From contig JAIETV010000001.1 in assembly GCA_019744895.1 (NCBI GenBank), positions 1 through 64,000 of the forward strand: a stretch of 64,000 bases of DNA, read 5' to 3'. This document shows, piece after piece, positions 9,232-18,270 of the stretch. The notes below the pieces were generated by a model. It was not told the origin of the DNA and did no database searches. It saw nothing but the letters and a program-made list of their open reading frames with translations. The first letter of the stretch is position 1. Each line of letters begins with the position of its first letter. The position numbers were made by a program, and so were the translations under genes. Source of the stretch: Candidatus Babeliaceae bacterium (GTDB taxonomy: Bacteria > Babelota > Babeliae > Babelales > Babelaceae).

Positions 9232-9267
9232 TACTATTGCAATATTAGTTAATTTCTGACTATTCTC

Positions 9268-9294
9268 AATTTAAAATCAGTCAGATTTTAAATT
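9268..9294. promoter_or_regulatory. perfect 11-bp inverted repeat upstream of the repeat-protein gene
   Basis: AATTTAAAATC, loop AGTCA, GATTTTAAATT. It lies between the transporter stop (9231) and the GGGGA ribosome site of the gene at 9310. It is AT-rich with no trailing U-run; an operator or a weak terminator are both possible. Confidence 0.35.
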
Positions 9295-9309
9295 CGGGGA
9301 AGTTTAATT

Positions 9310-11124
9310 ATGAAGTTACTAAAGAATAATTATATTGTAATCATTTTAGGTTTAATGAATATTTTTATTGTAAATGGGATGCTCGATCTCATGACCGGTC
9401 AAATAGGCTCTAGAAACCCGATAGATTTATATAATGCCGGAATGCAAGCAGTAGAACGACAAGACAATAATGCAGCGATTGAGTTATTTCGAGAAGCTAA
9501 AAAAGCCACGGCGCAAACTAGTGAAGAATATAGCGCACAAATTAATTCTTTAGAGCAATTAATTAACATTCTAACTCAAAGAGGCAATAACGAATCTGCT
9601 GTAGCTAAATATTCGTCAGAGATAGGCCAATTACGAGCAAAAATGGCATCAGCTGCAGGAGGTCTTTATGAATTATATAAAACTGGTGAGAATGCTTTGC
9701 TCATGGGAAATAGAGACCAAGCTATTAAGATTTTTAGGGATGTTAAAAAAGCGCTTTCAAGGACAATGCAAGATTATAGTGCAAAAATTAAATCTCTGGA
9801 AGAGCTTATTGCACTATATGCTGCCATGCCTGCTGATGGCACGACCCGCGCGACCATCGAAAAGTATTCTACTGAGCTTGCTCAGGCGTATGATGAAGCA
9901 TTTAAACTTGCATTTACTACTCACGATCAGCAAGACAAAACTTATCTTAAGCCATTAGCTCGCGCATTAAAAGATATGTATCATAACAATGGTAACTATA
10001 AAGATCTTGATGGACGTGACCGCATGATTGTCCGCACGCCTGAAATCGCACACTATTTAGCCAGAGATATAGAGAACTATATGAGATATTCTGGTTCGTC
10101 TGGAATTGAACAACTAAAAAAAATGGAGCTCCAAGGTGCGTTAGATTCAGCAACCGATGCATTCACCTTATTTAACCAAGCTCAAAAATTAACTGGCTTT
10201 AGTTTGGAAGAACTTGAAGCTCGTGAAAAGCTTTATACTCGAGCGCGCGATCTTTTTTTACAGGCTATAAAAAGAGATCCTTCTATTTATAATATAAATT
10301 ATCATTTAGCTTTAATACTTTTTAAAGGTCTAGGGGGCCTTCAAGACGTCGAGCTTGCAAAGAATTATATTGAAAAAGCAGTTGAGGCTTCAAATATACC
10401 GGTTGATCAAAAAAAAGAAGCACAAGAACTAAAAAATGAAATTGATGCATTTCTTTTAAAAAAAGAAGCTTTCGAAAAATTGAAACGGGTTAAAGAGCTC
10501 AGAGTTGATGAAAAATTTAATAAGAAAAAGGATCAGCTTGAGCGTGACGCTTTTAAACTGTTATCTCAAGCTCATCTTTTATACCAAAGAGACTACCAGG
10601 TCGAGTTTGCACTTGCAAATATGTATCATAATGCTGAAGGAACAGAATATGAGCCCGGTCTAGCTTCAGGAAGTTTAAAATTGGCTCGTAACTTGACTCA
10701 GAATAATCCTTATATGATCAAAGAAGTCTCTAGTTTACAAGAAGAGATTGACGCTAGAAATAGGGCTATTGATCTTGCATTGAAAAAATTAAGAAGTGAT
10801 ACTGCTGTTCATGAAGGGGCTTTTGCAAAATTAGTTGGTGGCTATAGTCGTACAGATCTTGCAAAAAGAGCATATGCAGAGAAATTATCAAAAGAACCTG
10901 AAACCGATTGGATGACCAGACTTTTTGGCACGTCAAAAGTAGTTGCCAAAAATTTAGATAAAAGGGCAACACAAGTCTATTCAGCTGCTAATGATAGGCG
11001 TGGCTCTTTCGCTTCTAGCAGCAGCTCCCTAATAGATGACGAAGAATCCACAGCAAGCAGTGCATCGAGCGCTAGCGCTCAAGCGCCTAAAAAGAAAAAA
11101 TCGCCTTTTGGGTTTAGGTTCTAG
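9310..11124 (+). CDS. TPR-like secreted repeat protein
   Basis: The product is 604 aa with a hydrophobic N-terminus (residues about 8-24) that could be a signal peptide or anchor. Two homologous blocks are visible: about 37-90 (DLYNAGMQAVERQDNNAAIELFREAK) and about 118-172 (ELYKTGENALLMGNRDQAIKIFRDVK), each followed by a QDYSAKIKSLEELI-type helix, i.e. TPR-like helical pairs. More TPR-like helices occur at about 300-370. The tail is Ser/Ala-rich and ends in a Lys-rich stretch plus SPFGFRF. The ribosome site is GGGGA. It is followed 9 bases later by the MshEN-like gene, likely an operon. Function unknown; a scaffold role is inferred. Confidence 0.8.
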   Translation: MKLLKNNYIVIILGLMNIFIVNGMLDLMTGQIGSRNPIDLYNAGMQAVERQDNNAAIELFREAKKATAQTSEEYSAQINSLEQLINILTQRGNNESAVAKYSSEIGQLRAKMASAAGGLYELYKTGENALLMGNRDQAIKIFRDVKKALSRTMQDYSAKIKSLEELIALYAAMPADGTTRATIEKYSTELAQAYDEAFKLAFTTHDQQDKTYLKPLARALKDMYHNNGNYKDLDGRDRMIVRTPEIAHYLARDIENYMRYSGSSGIEQLKKMELQGALDSATDAFTLFNQAQKLTGFSLEELEAREKLYTRARDLFLQAIKRDPSIYNINYHLALILFKGLGGLQDVELAKNYIEKAVEASNIPVDQKKEAQELKNEIDAFLLKKEAFEKLKRVKELRVDEKFNKKKDQLERDAFKLLSQAHLLYQRDYQVEFALANMYHNAEGTEYEPGLASGSLKLARNLTQNNPYMIKEVSSLQEEIDARNRAIDLALKKLRSDTAVHEGAFAKLVGGYSRTDLAKRAYAEKLSKEPETDWMTRLFGTSKVVAKNLDKRATQVYSAANDRRGSFASSSSSLIDDEESTASSASSASAQAPKKKKSPFGFRF

Positions 11125-11133
11125 GAAAAAAAT

Positions 11134-11727
11134 ATGGCAATACAGTTAGCGTCAGAAAAAAGTTGTTCAACATTAGTTGATTGCTTATGCGACATTATGT
11201 TGAAACAGAATATCTTTAAAAAAGATGATATAGATGCTTTAAAAAAAGATTTTCATGAAAATTCGATTCCCTCATTTGAAGATTTTCTTCTTGAAGAAGG
11301 GCTTATAGAAAAAGAAGATCTTTTAAAAGTCTTATCAATTTTTTATAAAACCCAAGCAATTGATGCGCAAGGTTATTTTTTTGATCATCATTTAGTAAAA
11401 ATGTTTCCCAAAGATGAGATGCTTCGTAATATGTTTATTCCCTACCAGCATGATATGGAAAATGAAGATGTTTTGATAGTTTTAGCAGCTAATCCGCACA
11501 ATCCCGATTTACTATCAATCATAGGAAAATATGTTTCATATGATATTATCGTTTTTGTGAGCCTTGCGCGTGATATTGATGATGCTATTAAAGAGTATTT
11601 TGACAAGCCACTTTATGAAGTTGAGCCGGATAGTATTGACGCAGAAGATGCCCGAAGGGAAGAGCATCCGGTTGAAACCATGATCTATGATCTTATGGCT
11701 GACGAAGAGACAGAAGGCAATGATTAA
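11134..11727 (+). CDS. GspE/PilB N-terminal (MshEN-like) domain protein
   Basis: The product is 197 aa. Residues about 10-70 form an acidic helical bundle (FLLEEGLIEKEDLLKVLSIFY) followed by DVLIVLAANPHNPDLLSIIGKY and a DIDDAIKEYF helix. This is the layout of the N-terminal domain of type II secretion/type IV pilus ATPases, which binds the inner-membrane platform or cyclic-di-GMP. The ATPase domain itself is absent; the protein stops after an acidic tail. It may be a stand-alone regulator or adaptor; no pilus genes are visible nearby. Confidence 0.72.
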   Translation: MAIQLASEKSCSTLVDCLCDIMLKQNIFKKDDIDALKKDFHENSIPSFEDFLLEEGLIEKEDLLKVLSIFYKTQAIDAQGYFFDHHLVKMFPKDEMLRNMFIPYQHDMENEDVLIVLAANPHNPDLLSIIGKYVSYDIIVFVSLARDIDDAIKEYFDKPLYEVEPDSIDAEDARREEHPVETMIYDLMADEETEGND

Positions 11728-11800
11728 TTAATATATTTTTTTACACAATAAAGTTATAGTAAGTGCAGTTAACAAAAAGAACTTAAACCAAAAGTAATCT

Positions 11801-14134
11801 ATGCACTTTATTAAATTTTTTAATGAAATAACGCTTGAAGATAGTAATCTAGTAGGTGGGAAAAATGCTTCACTTGGGCAGATGATGCGCGATCTTTCAA
11901 GCAACGTCAGAATTCCACATGGTTTTGCTGTAACAGTAGATGCATACCATTACTTTATTCGGTCTTCAAACTTACAAAACACTCTTGATAGTTTTTCTGA
12001 TAATGGTTCATCTATTCGCGCTGCAATCATAGCAGCGCAATTTCCTCAAGATTTAAAAGAAGAAATTTCGCAAGCGTATTTACAGCTTTGTAAGGAATCT
12101 GCGCCTAACCTATCAGTTGCTGTGCGCTCATCAGCAACTTCAGAAGACTCTGCTGCAGCCTCTTTTGCTGGGCAACAAGAAAGTTTTTTACATATTTCAG
12201 GAATCGCCGCATTACTTGATGCTATAAAAAAATGTATGGCATCATTATTTACCGACCGGGCGATAGCCTATCGCAAAAACAAGGGTTTTGATATTAAAGA
12301 TATTGGTATTTCTGTAGGCGTACAAAAAATGGTTAATTCAGATGCTGCAACATCAGGTGTTATGTTTACGCTTGAAACTGAAAGTGGTCATCCTGACTTT
12401 ATTACGATTAATGCCTCGTACGGACTTGGTGAAGCTATTGTTGGCGGCACAGTAAATCCCGATGAGTTCATGGTTTATAAACAAAAGTTACGCGATGGTT
12501 ATAAACCTCTTGTTAAAAAGGTTTGTGGTGATAAACAGGTTGCTGCGCAGTATAATGCCCTTAAAAATTCTGTGGAGATTATCCCCGTTGATACTGACAA
12601 GCGACAGCTTTTTTGTTTATCTGACGAGCAAATTTTCGAACTTGCCGGCTATGGTCTTATTATAGAAGATTATTTTTCAGCGCGTACACATACATGGTCA
12701 CCAATGGATATTGAATGGGCTCAAGACAGTATCGATAAAAAATTATATATCGTTCAAGCACGTCCTGAAACGGTACATGCCCATCAAGATAGATCGCATG
12801 TGCACGTGTATGAACTTTTAGCTCAAGAAAAGCCACAGATTATTCTTACCGGGTTAAGTATCGGGCGCAAAATAGCAGCGGGAAAAGTGGTGAATATGCT
12901 CAGCCCTCAAGACACGGATATCTTTCAAGAGGGCGATATAGTAGTTACTCAGATGACTGATCCAGACTGGGTGCCCATTATGAAAAAAGCTGCTGCTATT
13001 ATTACCGACCGTGGTGGTAGAACCTGCCATGCAGCCATAGTTGCTCGTGAACTTGGTGTACCGGCTGTTGTTGGTACGCAAAACGCTACAAAAATCCTTA
13101 AAGATGGTGATCTGGTAACCGTGGATTGCAGTCAGGGCACGCAAGGGTTTGTTTATGCAGAAAAAATACTTTTCAAGACACAAGAATACGCGGTTAACGC
13201 AAAAAAATTACCTGTTGAGCTGCTTGTCACGCTGGCAGATCCAGACCGCGCGTGTGAAGTCTCATTATTACCCGTTCAGGGTGCTGGGTTAGTGCGTTTG
13301 GAATTTATCATTGCACAGCATATTGGCATACACCCTATGGCTATCTTATTTCCAGAAAAAGTAGATACCCCAGATTTTAAAAAACGTGCCCAAGAAATTG
13401 CGGTAACATATAGTTCATTAGAGAACTATTATATTCAAATGCTGTCGCAGGGAATAGGCTTAATTTCTGCTGCGTTTTATCCGCGCCCGGTGATTGTTCG
13501 TTTAACAGATTTTAAAACTAATGAATATCGTGATTTATTGGGTGGCTCTGTCTTTGAGCCGCATGAAGAAAACCCTATGCTTGGCTTTCGTGGGGCATCT
13601 CGCTATGGTGACTCCCGTTATGCACCTGCATTTGAATTGGAGTGTAAAGCTTTAAAGAAAGTGCTTGATACCATGGGCTTTCAGAATATGATTATTATGA
13701 TACCATTCGTGCGTACTGTTGCTGAAGCGCAGGCAACGTTGCAGACTCTTGCCAAAAATGGTCTTGAGCGCGGGAGAAATGGTTTGAAAATTTACTTGAT
13801 GGTAGAAATTCCAGCAAATGTTATTTTGTTTGAACAGTTTGAACACTATTTTGACGGCTTTTCAATTGGCTCAAATGACTTAACGCAACTTACACTTGGT
13901 GTTGACCGTGATTCTGGCGTATTGCATAACCTATTTAATGAAAATGACGCTGCTGTTAAAGCTCTTATAGCTCAAGCCATTTACAAAGCGCATGGCGCGG
14001 GCAAACATATCGGCATTTGTGGGCAAGCACCTTCAGATTATCCAGATTTTGCACAGTGGTTAATCGCAGAAAAAATCGATGCATTATCATTAAATAGTGA
14101 TGCGATATTACCCTTTATTTTGAATTATCGATAA
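11801..14134 (+). CDS. ppsA: phosphoenolpyruvate synthase
   Basis: The product is 777 aa, full length. The N-terminal ATP-binding domain starts with VGGKNASLGQM and has VRSSATSEDSAAASFAGQQ near 108. The swivelling phospho-His domain carries TDRGGRTCHAAIVAREL with the catalytic His near 410. The C-terminal PEP/pyruvate barrel has GSNDLTQLTLGVDRD and GICGQAPSD. It converts pyruvate, ATP and water to PEP, AMP and phosphate (gluconeogenic entry). It stands alone and ends in a strong terminator. Confidence 0.96.
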   Translation: MHFIKFFNEITLEDSNLVGGKNASLGQMMRDLSSNVRIPHGFAVTVDAYHYFIRSSNLQNTLDSFSDNGSSIRAAIIAAQFPQDLKEEISQAYLQLCKESAPNLSVAVRSSATSEDSAAASFAGQQESFLHISGIAALLDAIKKCMASLFTDRAIAYRKNKGFDIKDIGISVGVQKMVNSDAATSGVMFTLETESGHPDFITINASYGLGEAIVGGTVNPDEFMVYKQKLRDGYKPLVKKVCGDKQVAAQYNALKNSVEIIPVDTDKRQLFCLSDEQIFELAGYGLIIEDYFSARTHTWSPMDIEWAQDSIDKKLYIVQARPETVHAHQDRSHVHVYELLAQEKPQIILTGLSIGRKIAAGKVVNMLSPQDTDIFQEGDIVVTQMTDPDWVPIMKKAAAIITDRGGRTCHAAIVARELGVPAVVGTQNATKILKDGDLVTVDCSQGTQGFVYAEKILFKTQEYAVNAKKLPVELLVTLADPDRACEVSLLPVQGAGLVRLEFIIAQHIGIHPMAILFPEKVDTPDFKKRAQEIAVTYSSLENYYIQMLSQGIGLISAAFYPRPVIVRLTDFKTNEYRDLLGGSVFEPHEENPMLGFRGASRYGDSRYAPAFELECKALKKVLDTMGFQNMIIMIPFVRTVAEAQATLQTLAKNGLERGRNGLKIYLMVEIPANVILFEQFEHYFDGFSIGSNDLTQLTLGVDRDSGVLHNLFNENDAAVKALIAQAIYKAHGAGKHIGICGQAPSDYPDFAQWLIAEKIDALSLNSDAILPFILNYR

Positions 14135-14142
14135 ATAAGCAC

Positions 14143-14176
14143 AAAAAAAGGCGCTGTTTAAATGCGCCCTTTTTTT
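14143..14176. terminator. bidirectional terminator between ppsA and aquaporin gene
   Basis: AAAAAAAGGCGC and GCGCCCTTTTTTT flank a 9-base loop between two convergent genes. A/T runs on both sides fit action in both directions. Confidence 0.88.
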
Positions 14177-14190
14177 ATATTTTTTAAAGC

Positions 14191-14805
14191 TTATTTTTCT
14201 TCAAAGAAGAATGAAAATGCATATGCTGCCAGTACACCGCCGAGTAATGCGCCAAATACATACATGGCAAGGTTTTGCCAATCAAGCATGATACCTTGGG
14301 TAAGCCCAAAAAGACTTGCACCAAGCGCAATTGCAGGGTTGAAAAGTCCGCCGCTTGTTGTTGCGCCAAGTGCTGCTAGTGCTGGAATGGTAAAGCCGAT
14401 CGCAAATCCAAATACATGACTTGTTTTGAATTTTTCTGATGTCGCTACTACTAGAACAACAAATGCTAATACAAATGCGAGAAGCATTTCAATAACAAAA
14501 GCTTGTGGCAATGGAACTGCTGGCGTTGGCACCATTACTGCTGAACCTAAAAATGCTGCCGCGGCGAATGCTAAAAAGCCTCCCAAAATTTGTGCGCCCA
14601 TAAACCATGCAATATGGTGCGACCTTGAATGTGAGCGTAATGCAACTGCAAGCGTTACTGCTGGATTATAATGAGCGCCTGAAACATAAGCGCCGATATA
14701 TACCCATGCCATAAGCATTGCTGCTATTGCAAATGGGTTACCCGTCATAATTACCGTAAATACAAAAAAGAACGTGCCTAGAAGTTCCATTAATGATTTT
14801 TTCAT
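14191..14805 (-). CDS. MIP-family aquaporin/glycerol channel
   Basis: The product is 204 aa with six hydrophobic segments and both half-helix motifs: GAHYNPAV with NPA at 47-49 and GGLFNPAIALG with NPA at 156-158. It is a little shorter than AqpZ (about 230). It forms a channel for water or small neutral solutes. Whether it is an aquaporin or a glycerol facilitator cannot be decided without checking the selectivity-filter residues by alignment. Confidence 0.9.
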   Translation of the reverse strand: MKKSLMELLGTFFFVFTVIMTGNPFAIAAMLMAWVYIGAYVSGAHYNPAVTLAVALRSHSRSHHIAWFMGAQILGGFLAFAAAAFLGSAVMVPTPAVPLPQAFVIEMLLAFVLAFVVLVVATSEKFKTSHVFGFAIGFTIPALAALGATTSGGLFNPAIALGASLFGLTQGIMLDWQNLAMYVFGALLGGVLAAYAFSFFFEEK

Positions 14806-14846
14806 TACTGCTCCTGTATGAAAAAATAAAAAAAATTGATTACAAA

Positions 14847-14875
14847 AAAATACTGAGCATTATGCTCAGTATTTT
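14847..14875 (-). terminator. terminator of the minus-strand gene at 14947
   Basis: AAAATACTGAGCAT and ATGCTCAGTATTTT form a near-perfect 14-bp dyad. On the minus strand it is followed by a run of T, so it ends transcription from the gene finishing at 14947. Confidence 0.8.
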
Positions 14876-14946
14876 AAGTAGATATAATCTAAAATGTATA
14901 AGTTAACTAAGTCAATAATTTTATTGAGATAGTTTAATTTTTATAG

Positions 14947-15297
14947 TTATTTATTGTTTGTGAATTTTGCTCGCAAGGCCCATGGGTCTAGTGGTGGTTC
15001 TGGATGACGTGCCTTAAATAATTCGATTTTTTTACTAAACTCATCATCTGAATTAGAAAATGGATCTTTACTTTCTAGATCAGGGATTTTATCTTTAGAG
15101 TTTACATATTCTTTTACATCTTGCAGTACTTGCCTAACTGCTTTTGCACGATCGCTCTTGAGTGGAACAAATACTTTTGTTGTATTATGAAAATCAACAC
15201 TAGTTGTTTCTAAAAAACTAACCCTTTTTTTTTCGACGCAAAAGGTCATTAAGGGCATAATAATCGATAAAATAATTAAAAATCTAGAGCTCTTCAT
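14947..15297 (-). CDS. secreted hypothetical protein
   Basis: The product is 116 aa with a signal peptide (MKSSRFLIILSIIMPLMTFC). A Cys at the end of the hydrophobic core could mark a lipobox-like site, though the -3 to -1 residues are atypical. The mature part is charged, rich in Lys and Asp, and ends in a Pro-rich PEPPLDPW stretch. No family is recognised. A clear terminator lies downstream; it is probably monocistronic. Confidence 0.75.
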   Translation of the reverse strand: MKSSRFLIILSIIMPLMTFCVEKKRVSFLETTSVDFHNTTKVFVPLKSDRAKAVRQVLQDVKEYVNSKDKIPDLESKDPFSNSDDEFSKKIELFKARHPEPPLDPWALRAKFTNNK

Positions 15298-15388
15298 AAT
15301 TTTCTCAATAAAGATGGAATGGTATATTTATTACTATAACTATACCATATTTTTGAAAAAAATCTACAAATATTTCCTATTAAGATTT

Positions 15389-15691
15389 TTAAAAATATTT
15401 AGAAGGCCGCATTGAGCTAAAGATTGAGCTAGCCTGAGTTTCATAGAGAAAGCTTGTATCAAATGCCTCAGCATCGAGTTTTACATAATGGCGGCATTTA
15501 AAACATTTACCCTTACGGATTAAATGGCGTTGCTTCTGGCAAGGGCAAGAACACTCAACATAATGGAGTGTTTTATAATCATACCCGTCTTTGGTTTGGG
15601 CATGCTTGCTATTTTCCATACAACCCACAGACCCATAGAGGCTTTGTATAAAATATGCGCTTAAAATAAGAATTTTTTTTAAATTTTTCAT
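15389..15691 (-). CDS. secreted Cys-rich hypothetical protein
   Basis: The product is 100 aa starting at the ATG at 15691 (MKNLKK); the upstream in-frame ATG overlaps the GAGGAGA ribosome site, which decides the start. The signal peptide runs to about residue 24. The mature part has Cys pairs (CSCPC, then CFKC) spaced like a small zinc ribbon or disulfide-bonded domain: C-x-C-x-C ... C-x2-C. No family is recognised. Confidence 0.75.
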   Translation of the reverse strand: MKNLKKILILSAYFIQSLYGSVGCMENSKHAQTKDGYDYKTLHYVECSCPCQKQRHLIRKGKCFKCRHYVKLDAEAFDTSFLYETQASSIFSSMRPSKYF

Positions 15692-15826
15692 AATTCTCCT
15701 CAATTTTCTCTATTTTTCTTATTTTAAGTATAACGAATCAAAGTTATATATTTCAAATATAAAATAAATATTGCGGGTAGTTGTTATAACTATAAGAAAA
15801 AGGGCTGAAAATCTAGAGAGATCTTT

Positions 15827-16741
15827 TTAAATCGAGAGCTTTTTGTGCCCCGACGTTTCAGGGAGAAAAAAGTGATTGCTATGTTGTTGGACAAGCTGCA
15901 AGATATCTTCTTTGTGCAAAGGGTCTTGTAAGCCAAGGTCGACTACTGTTTTAAGCCAGCCACGGGGTGTACCGACATCATAACGGGTACCTTCAATTTT
16001 ATAGGCAAAAACTTTTTCATTGTGTTGTAGCATATGGCAAAGGGCATCAGTTAATTGTAATTCTTGTGTAGCGTACCCGCTTATTTCTTCAAGAGATGCG
16101 AATATTTTGTGCGAAACAACATAGCGGCCAACAATAGCAAGATTAGAAGGTGCATCTTTAATTGAAGGTTTTTCAACTAGGGATTCAACGTGAAATAAGT
16201 TGGGTGTGATCTGCTTTTTTACGCGGATAATACCATAATTAGTTACGTGATCATGGGGGACTTCTTGTACAGCAATAACGGTAGCTCTTTCTTGGCGCGC
16301 TATTCGAATAAGTTGATCTAGTGAAGGGCGTTTGTTAATAATAATATCATCGGGCAATGCGATGCCAAAATATTCTTTTCCTACAAAAGGTTTTGCCATG
16401 AGTATTGCATGTCCAAGACCAAGTGGCTCAGATTGGCGAATATACGAGAAATGGGTTTCTTTAATGAGCCGGTTAATTCCTTTAACATCGGCAAGCTTAT
16501 TTTTATCCTGCAAAAAAAAATCCAGTTCTGTGTTGGAATCAAAATAATTGCTTATAAGTGCTTTACTGCGATTTGTAATGAATAAAACATGCTCTATGCC
16601 GGAGTTTACCGCTTCCTCGACGCTATAATGAATAGCAGGCTTGCCAAGTATAGGGAGCATTTCTTTGGGTACCGTTTTTGTATAGGGTAAAAAGCGTGTG
16701 CCTAAGCCTGCTGCTGGAATTACTACCTTGGTGATCTCCAT
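15827..16741 (-). CDS. galU: UTP-glucose-1-phosphate uridylyltransferase
   Basis: The product is 304 aa. The nucleotidyltransferase signature GLGTRFLPYTKTVPKEMLPI is at 12-31, with PDDI near 135 and the sugar-binding VEKP motif near 192. It makes UDP-glucose from UTP and glucose-1-phosphate for envelope glycans. It stands 64 bases downstream of pheS on the same strand; co-transcription is possible. No other nucleotide-sugar genes are visible. Confidence 0.96.
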   Translation of the reverse strand: MEITKVVIPAAGLGTRFLPYTKTVPKEMLPILGKPAIHYSVEEAVNSGIEHVLFITNRSKALISNYFDSNTELDFFLQDKNKLADVKGINRLIKETHFSYIRQSEPLGLGHAILMAKPFVGKEYFGIALPDDIIINKRPSLDQLIRIARQERATVIAVQEVPHDHVTNYGIIRVKKQITPNLFHVESLVEKPSIKDAPSNLAIVGRYVVSHKIFASLEEISGYATQELQLTDALCHMLQHNEKVFAYKIEGTRYDVGTPRGWLKTVVDLGLQDPLHKEDILQLVQQHSNHFFLPETSGHKKLSI

Positions 16742-16804
16742 ATACCTGCCCTTTTTGGTGAAAAATTTATGAAATTAAAGAGGTACTGATAAATGTAAGT
16801 ACTC

Positions 16805-17848
16805 TTAAAACTGTTTTAAAAATTCAATTTTACCACTATGAAAAAGCCGAATATCATTAATGCCATACAATAGCATCGCAAGTCTTTCAATGCCAATTCC
16901 CCAAGCACAACCGGAATACACAGCCGGATCTATTCCGCATGCTTTCAGTGTTGCCGGGTGCACTAACCCTGAACCACCCATTTCAATCCATTGAGTCTTT
17001 TTACATAAGGCGCAACCAGTCTTGCAGAAAATACACGAAATATCAACCTCTAACCCAGGTTCAACAAAGGGGAAGTAGCTGGGTCTAAGACGAATTGAAA
17101 GATCATTTTTTTCAAATAACCCACGCATAAAAACTTTAAGTAACGAGCATAAATGCGTTAACGATATATTTTTATCAATTAGAAGGCCTTCGCATTGCAT
17201 AAACATAAAATCATGCGTTGCATCAGTAGCTTCATGTCTAAAAACGCGTCCTGGAGTAAAAACCGCAAGGGGAGGCTGCTGATTTTTCATAGTATGTATC
17301 TGTACAGAAGAGGTATGTGTTCTGAGCAGCAGTCCAGGTGTTGTCAGCCAAAACGTGTCTTGCATATCGCGTGCAGGGTGATCTGCAGGAATATTAAGTG
17401 CTTCAAAGTTATACCACTCTGTTTCAACTTCGGGGCCTTTTGCATAGGCAAAACCCATTGAGGTAAAGATATCCTCAATACGTTCAATAAGATGCGTATA
17501 CGGGTGTAATGATCCGCTTGGTTTATCCAAAGCGCTTGGCACATGCGCAGTGACATCAAAATCTTTTTGTTTATTAAGTTCTTGGTTGAATGCTTGCGTT
17601 ATAAACGTTTGCTGTAAAGCTTGCAACTCCTGCGTAATAATCTGCTGAAGCTCCTGTATTTGTGGTCCGAATGCACGCTTTTCTTCTAACGGCATGGTTT
17701 TAAGCTGAGCCATAAGTTCATTAATGCGCCCATTTCGACCTAAATAAGTAATGCGCAAGGCTTCTAGTTGCTGGTCTGTGTTTGCCTGAACAAGCTCATT
17801 ACGCCATGTCTCAAGCAATTGTAAAAGTGATTGATCTATAATTTTCAT
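16805..17848 (-). CDS. pheS: phenylalanyl-tRNA synthetase alpha subunit
   Basis: The product is 347 aa from ATG 17848 (MKIIDQS); the open frame continues upstream, but that extension is unlike PheS. An N-terminal coiled coil (tRNA binding, about 1-90) precedes the class II core: motif 2 (FTPGRVFRHEATDATHDFMFMQCEGLLID) and motif 3 (AWGIGIERLAMLLYGINDIRLF). A Cys-x2-Cys-x3-Cys-x2-Cys insert is present before MGGSGLVHP, as usual. The beta subunit gene pheT is not next to it, which is unusual. tRNA-Phe lies divergently just upstream. Confidence 0.97.
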   Translation of the reverse strand: MKIIDQSLLQLLETWRNELVQANTDQQLEALRITYLGRNGRINELMAQLKTMPLEEKRAFGPQIQELQQIITQELQALQQTFITQAFNQELNKQKDFDVTAHVPSALDKPSGSLHPYTHLIERIEDIFTSMGFAYAKGPEVETEWYNFEALNIPADHPARDMQDTFWLTTPGLLLRTHTSSVQIHTMKNQQPPLAVFTPGRVFRHEATDATHDFMFMQCEGLLIDKNISLTHLCSLLKVFMRGLFEKNDLSIRLRPSYFPFVEPGLEVDISCIFCKTGCALCKKTQWIEMGGSGLVHPATLKACGIDPAVYSGCAWGIGIERLAMLLYGINDIRLFHSGKIEFLKQF

Positions 17849-17982
17849 ATAAGCAGCATTTGTATATTTGTTGATATAAACTTTATTTTGTAGCTTAGCA
17901 GACAAAAAAAACCGTATCAAACTTAGTTTGTTATTCTTGATATATACCTATTGGAAAATTAATGAGAAAATTTTATAAATAT

Positions 17983-18010
17983 TTGACAAAACCGTCCAAA
18001 AAGTTACTAT
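17983..18010 (+). promoter_or_regulatory. promoter of tRNA-Phe
   Basis: A perfect -35 TTGACA (17983-17988) is followed after 16 bases by TACTAT (18005-18010), and the tRNA begins 30 bases later. Confidence 0.55.
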
Positions 18011-18040
18011 TAATCTAACTTTCTTTCAAAATATTCTTAT

Positions 18041-18115
18041 GCCGGGGTAGCTCAGTGGTAGAGCGAGAGCCTGAAGAGCTCTGCGTCGATGGTTCAATTC
18101 CGTCTCCCGGCACCA
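18041..18115 (+). tRNA. tRNA-Phe (GAA)
   Basis: The 75-nt cloverleaf has acceptor GCCGGGG/TCCCGGC (one G-U), D arm GCTC/GAGC, anticodon arm AGAGC-CTGAAGA-GCTCT with GAA anticodon, T arm GATGG-TTCAATT-CCGTC, and an encoded CCA. It is divergent from pheS, 190 bases away. Confidence 0.97.
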
Positions 18116-18270
18116 CGTTTTTCCTTCTATCTTCAAGCCTATCAATAACTATTAAGCGTTTCTTGAGCTTTTGCCATATTATTTTCTAAAACACTTTCAA
18201 TTCTTGCTGCGCTATAGTATGGTTGAAAGCAATGAGTAGTGATAATGCCGATGGAGAAAAGGTTTGAGTA

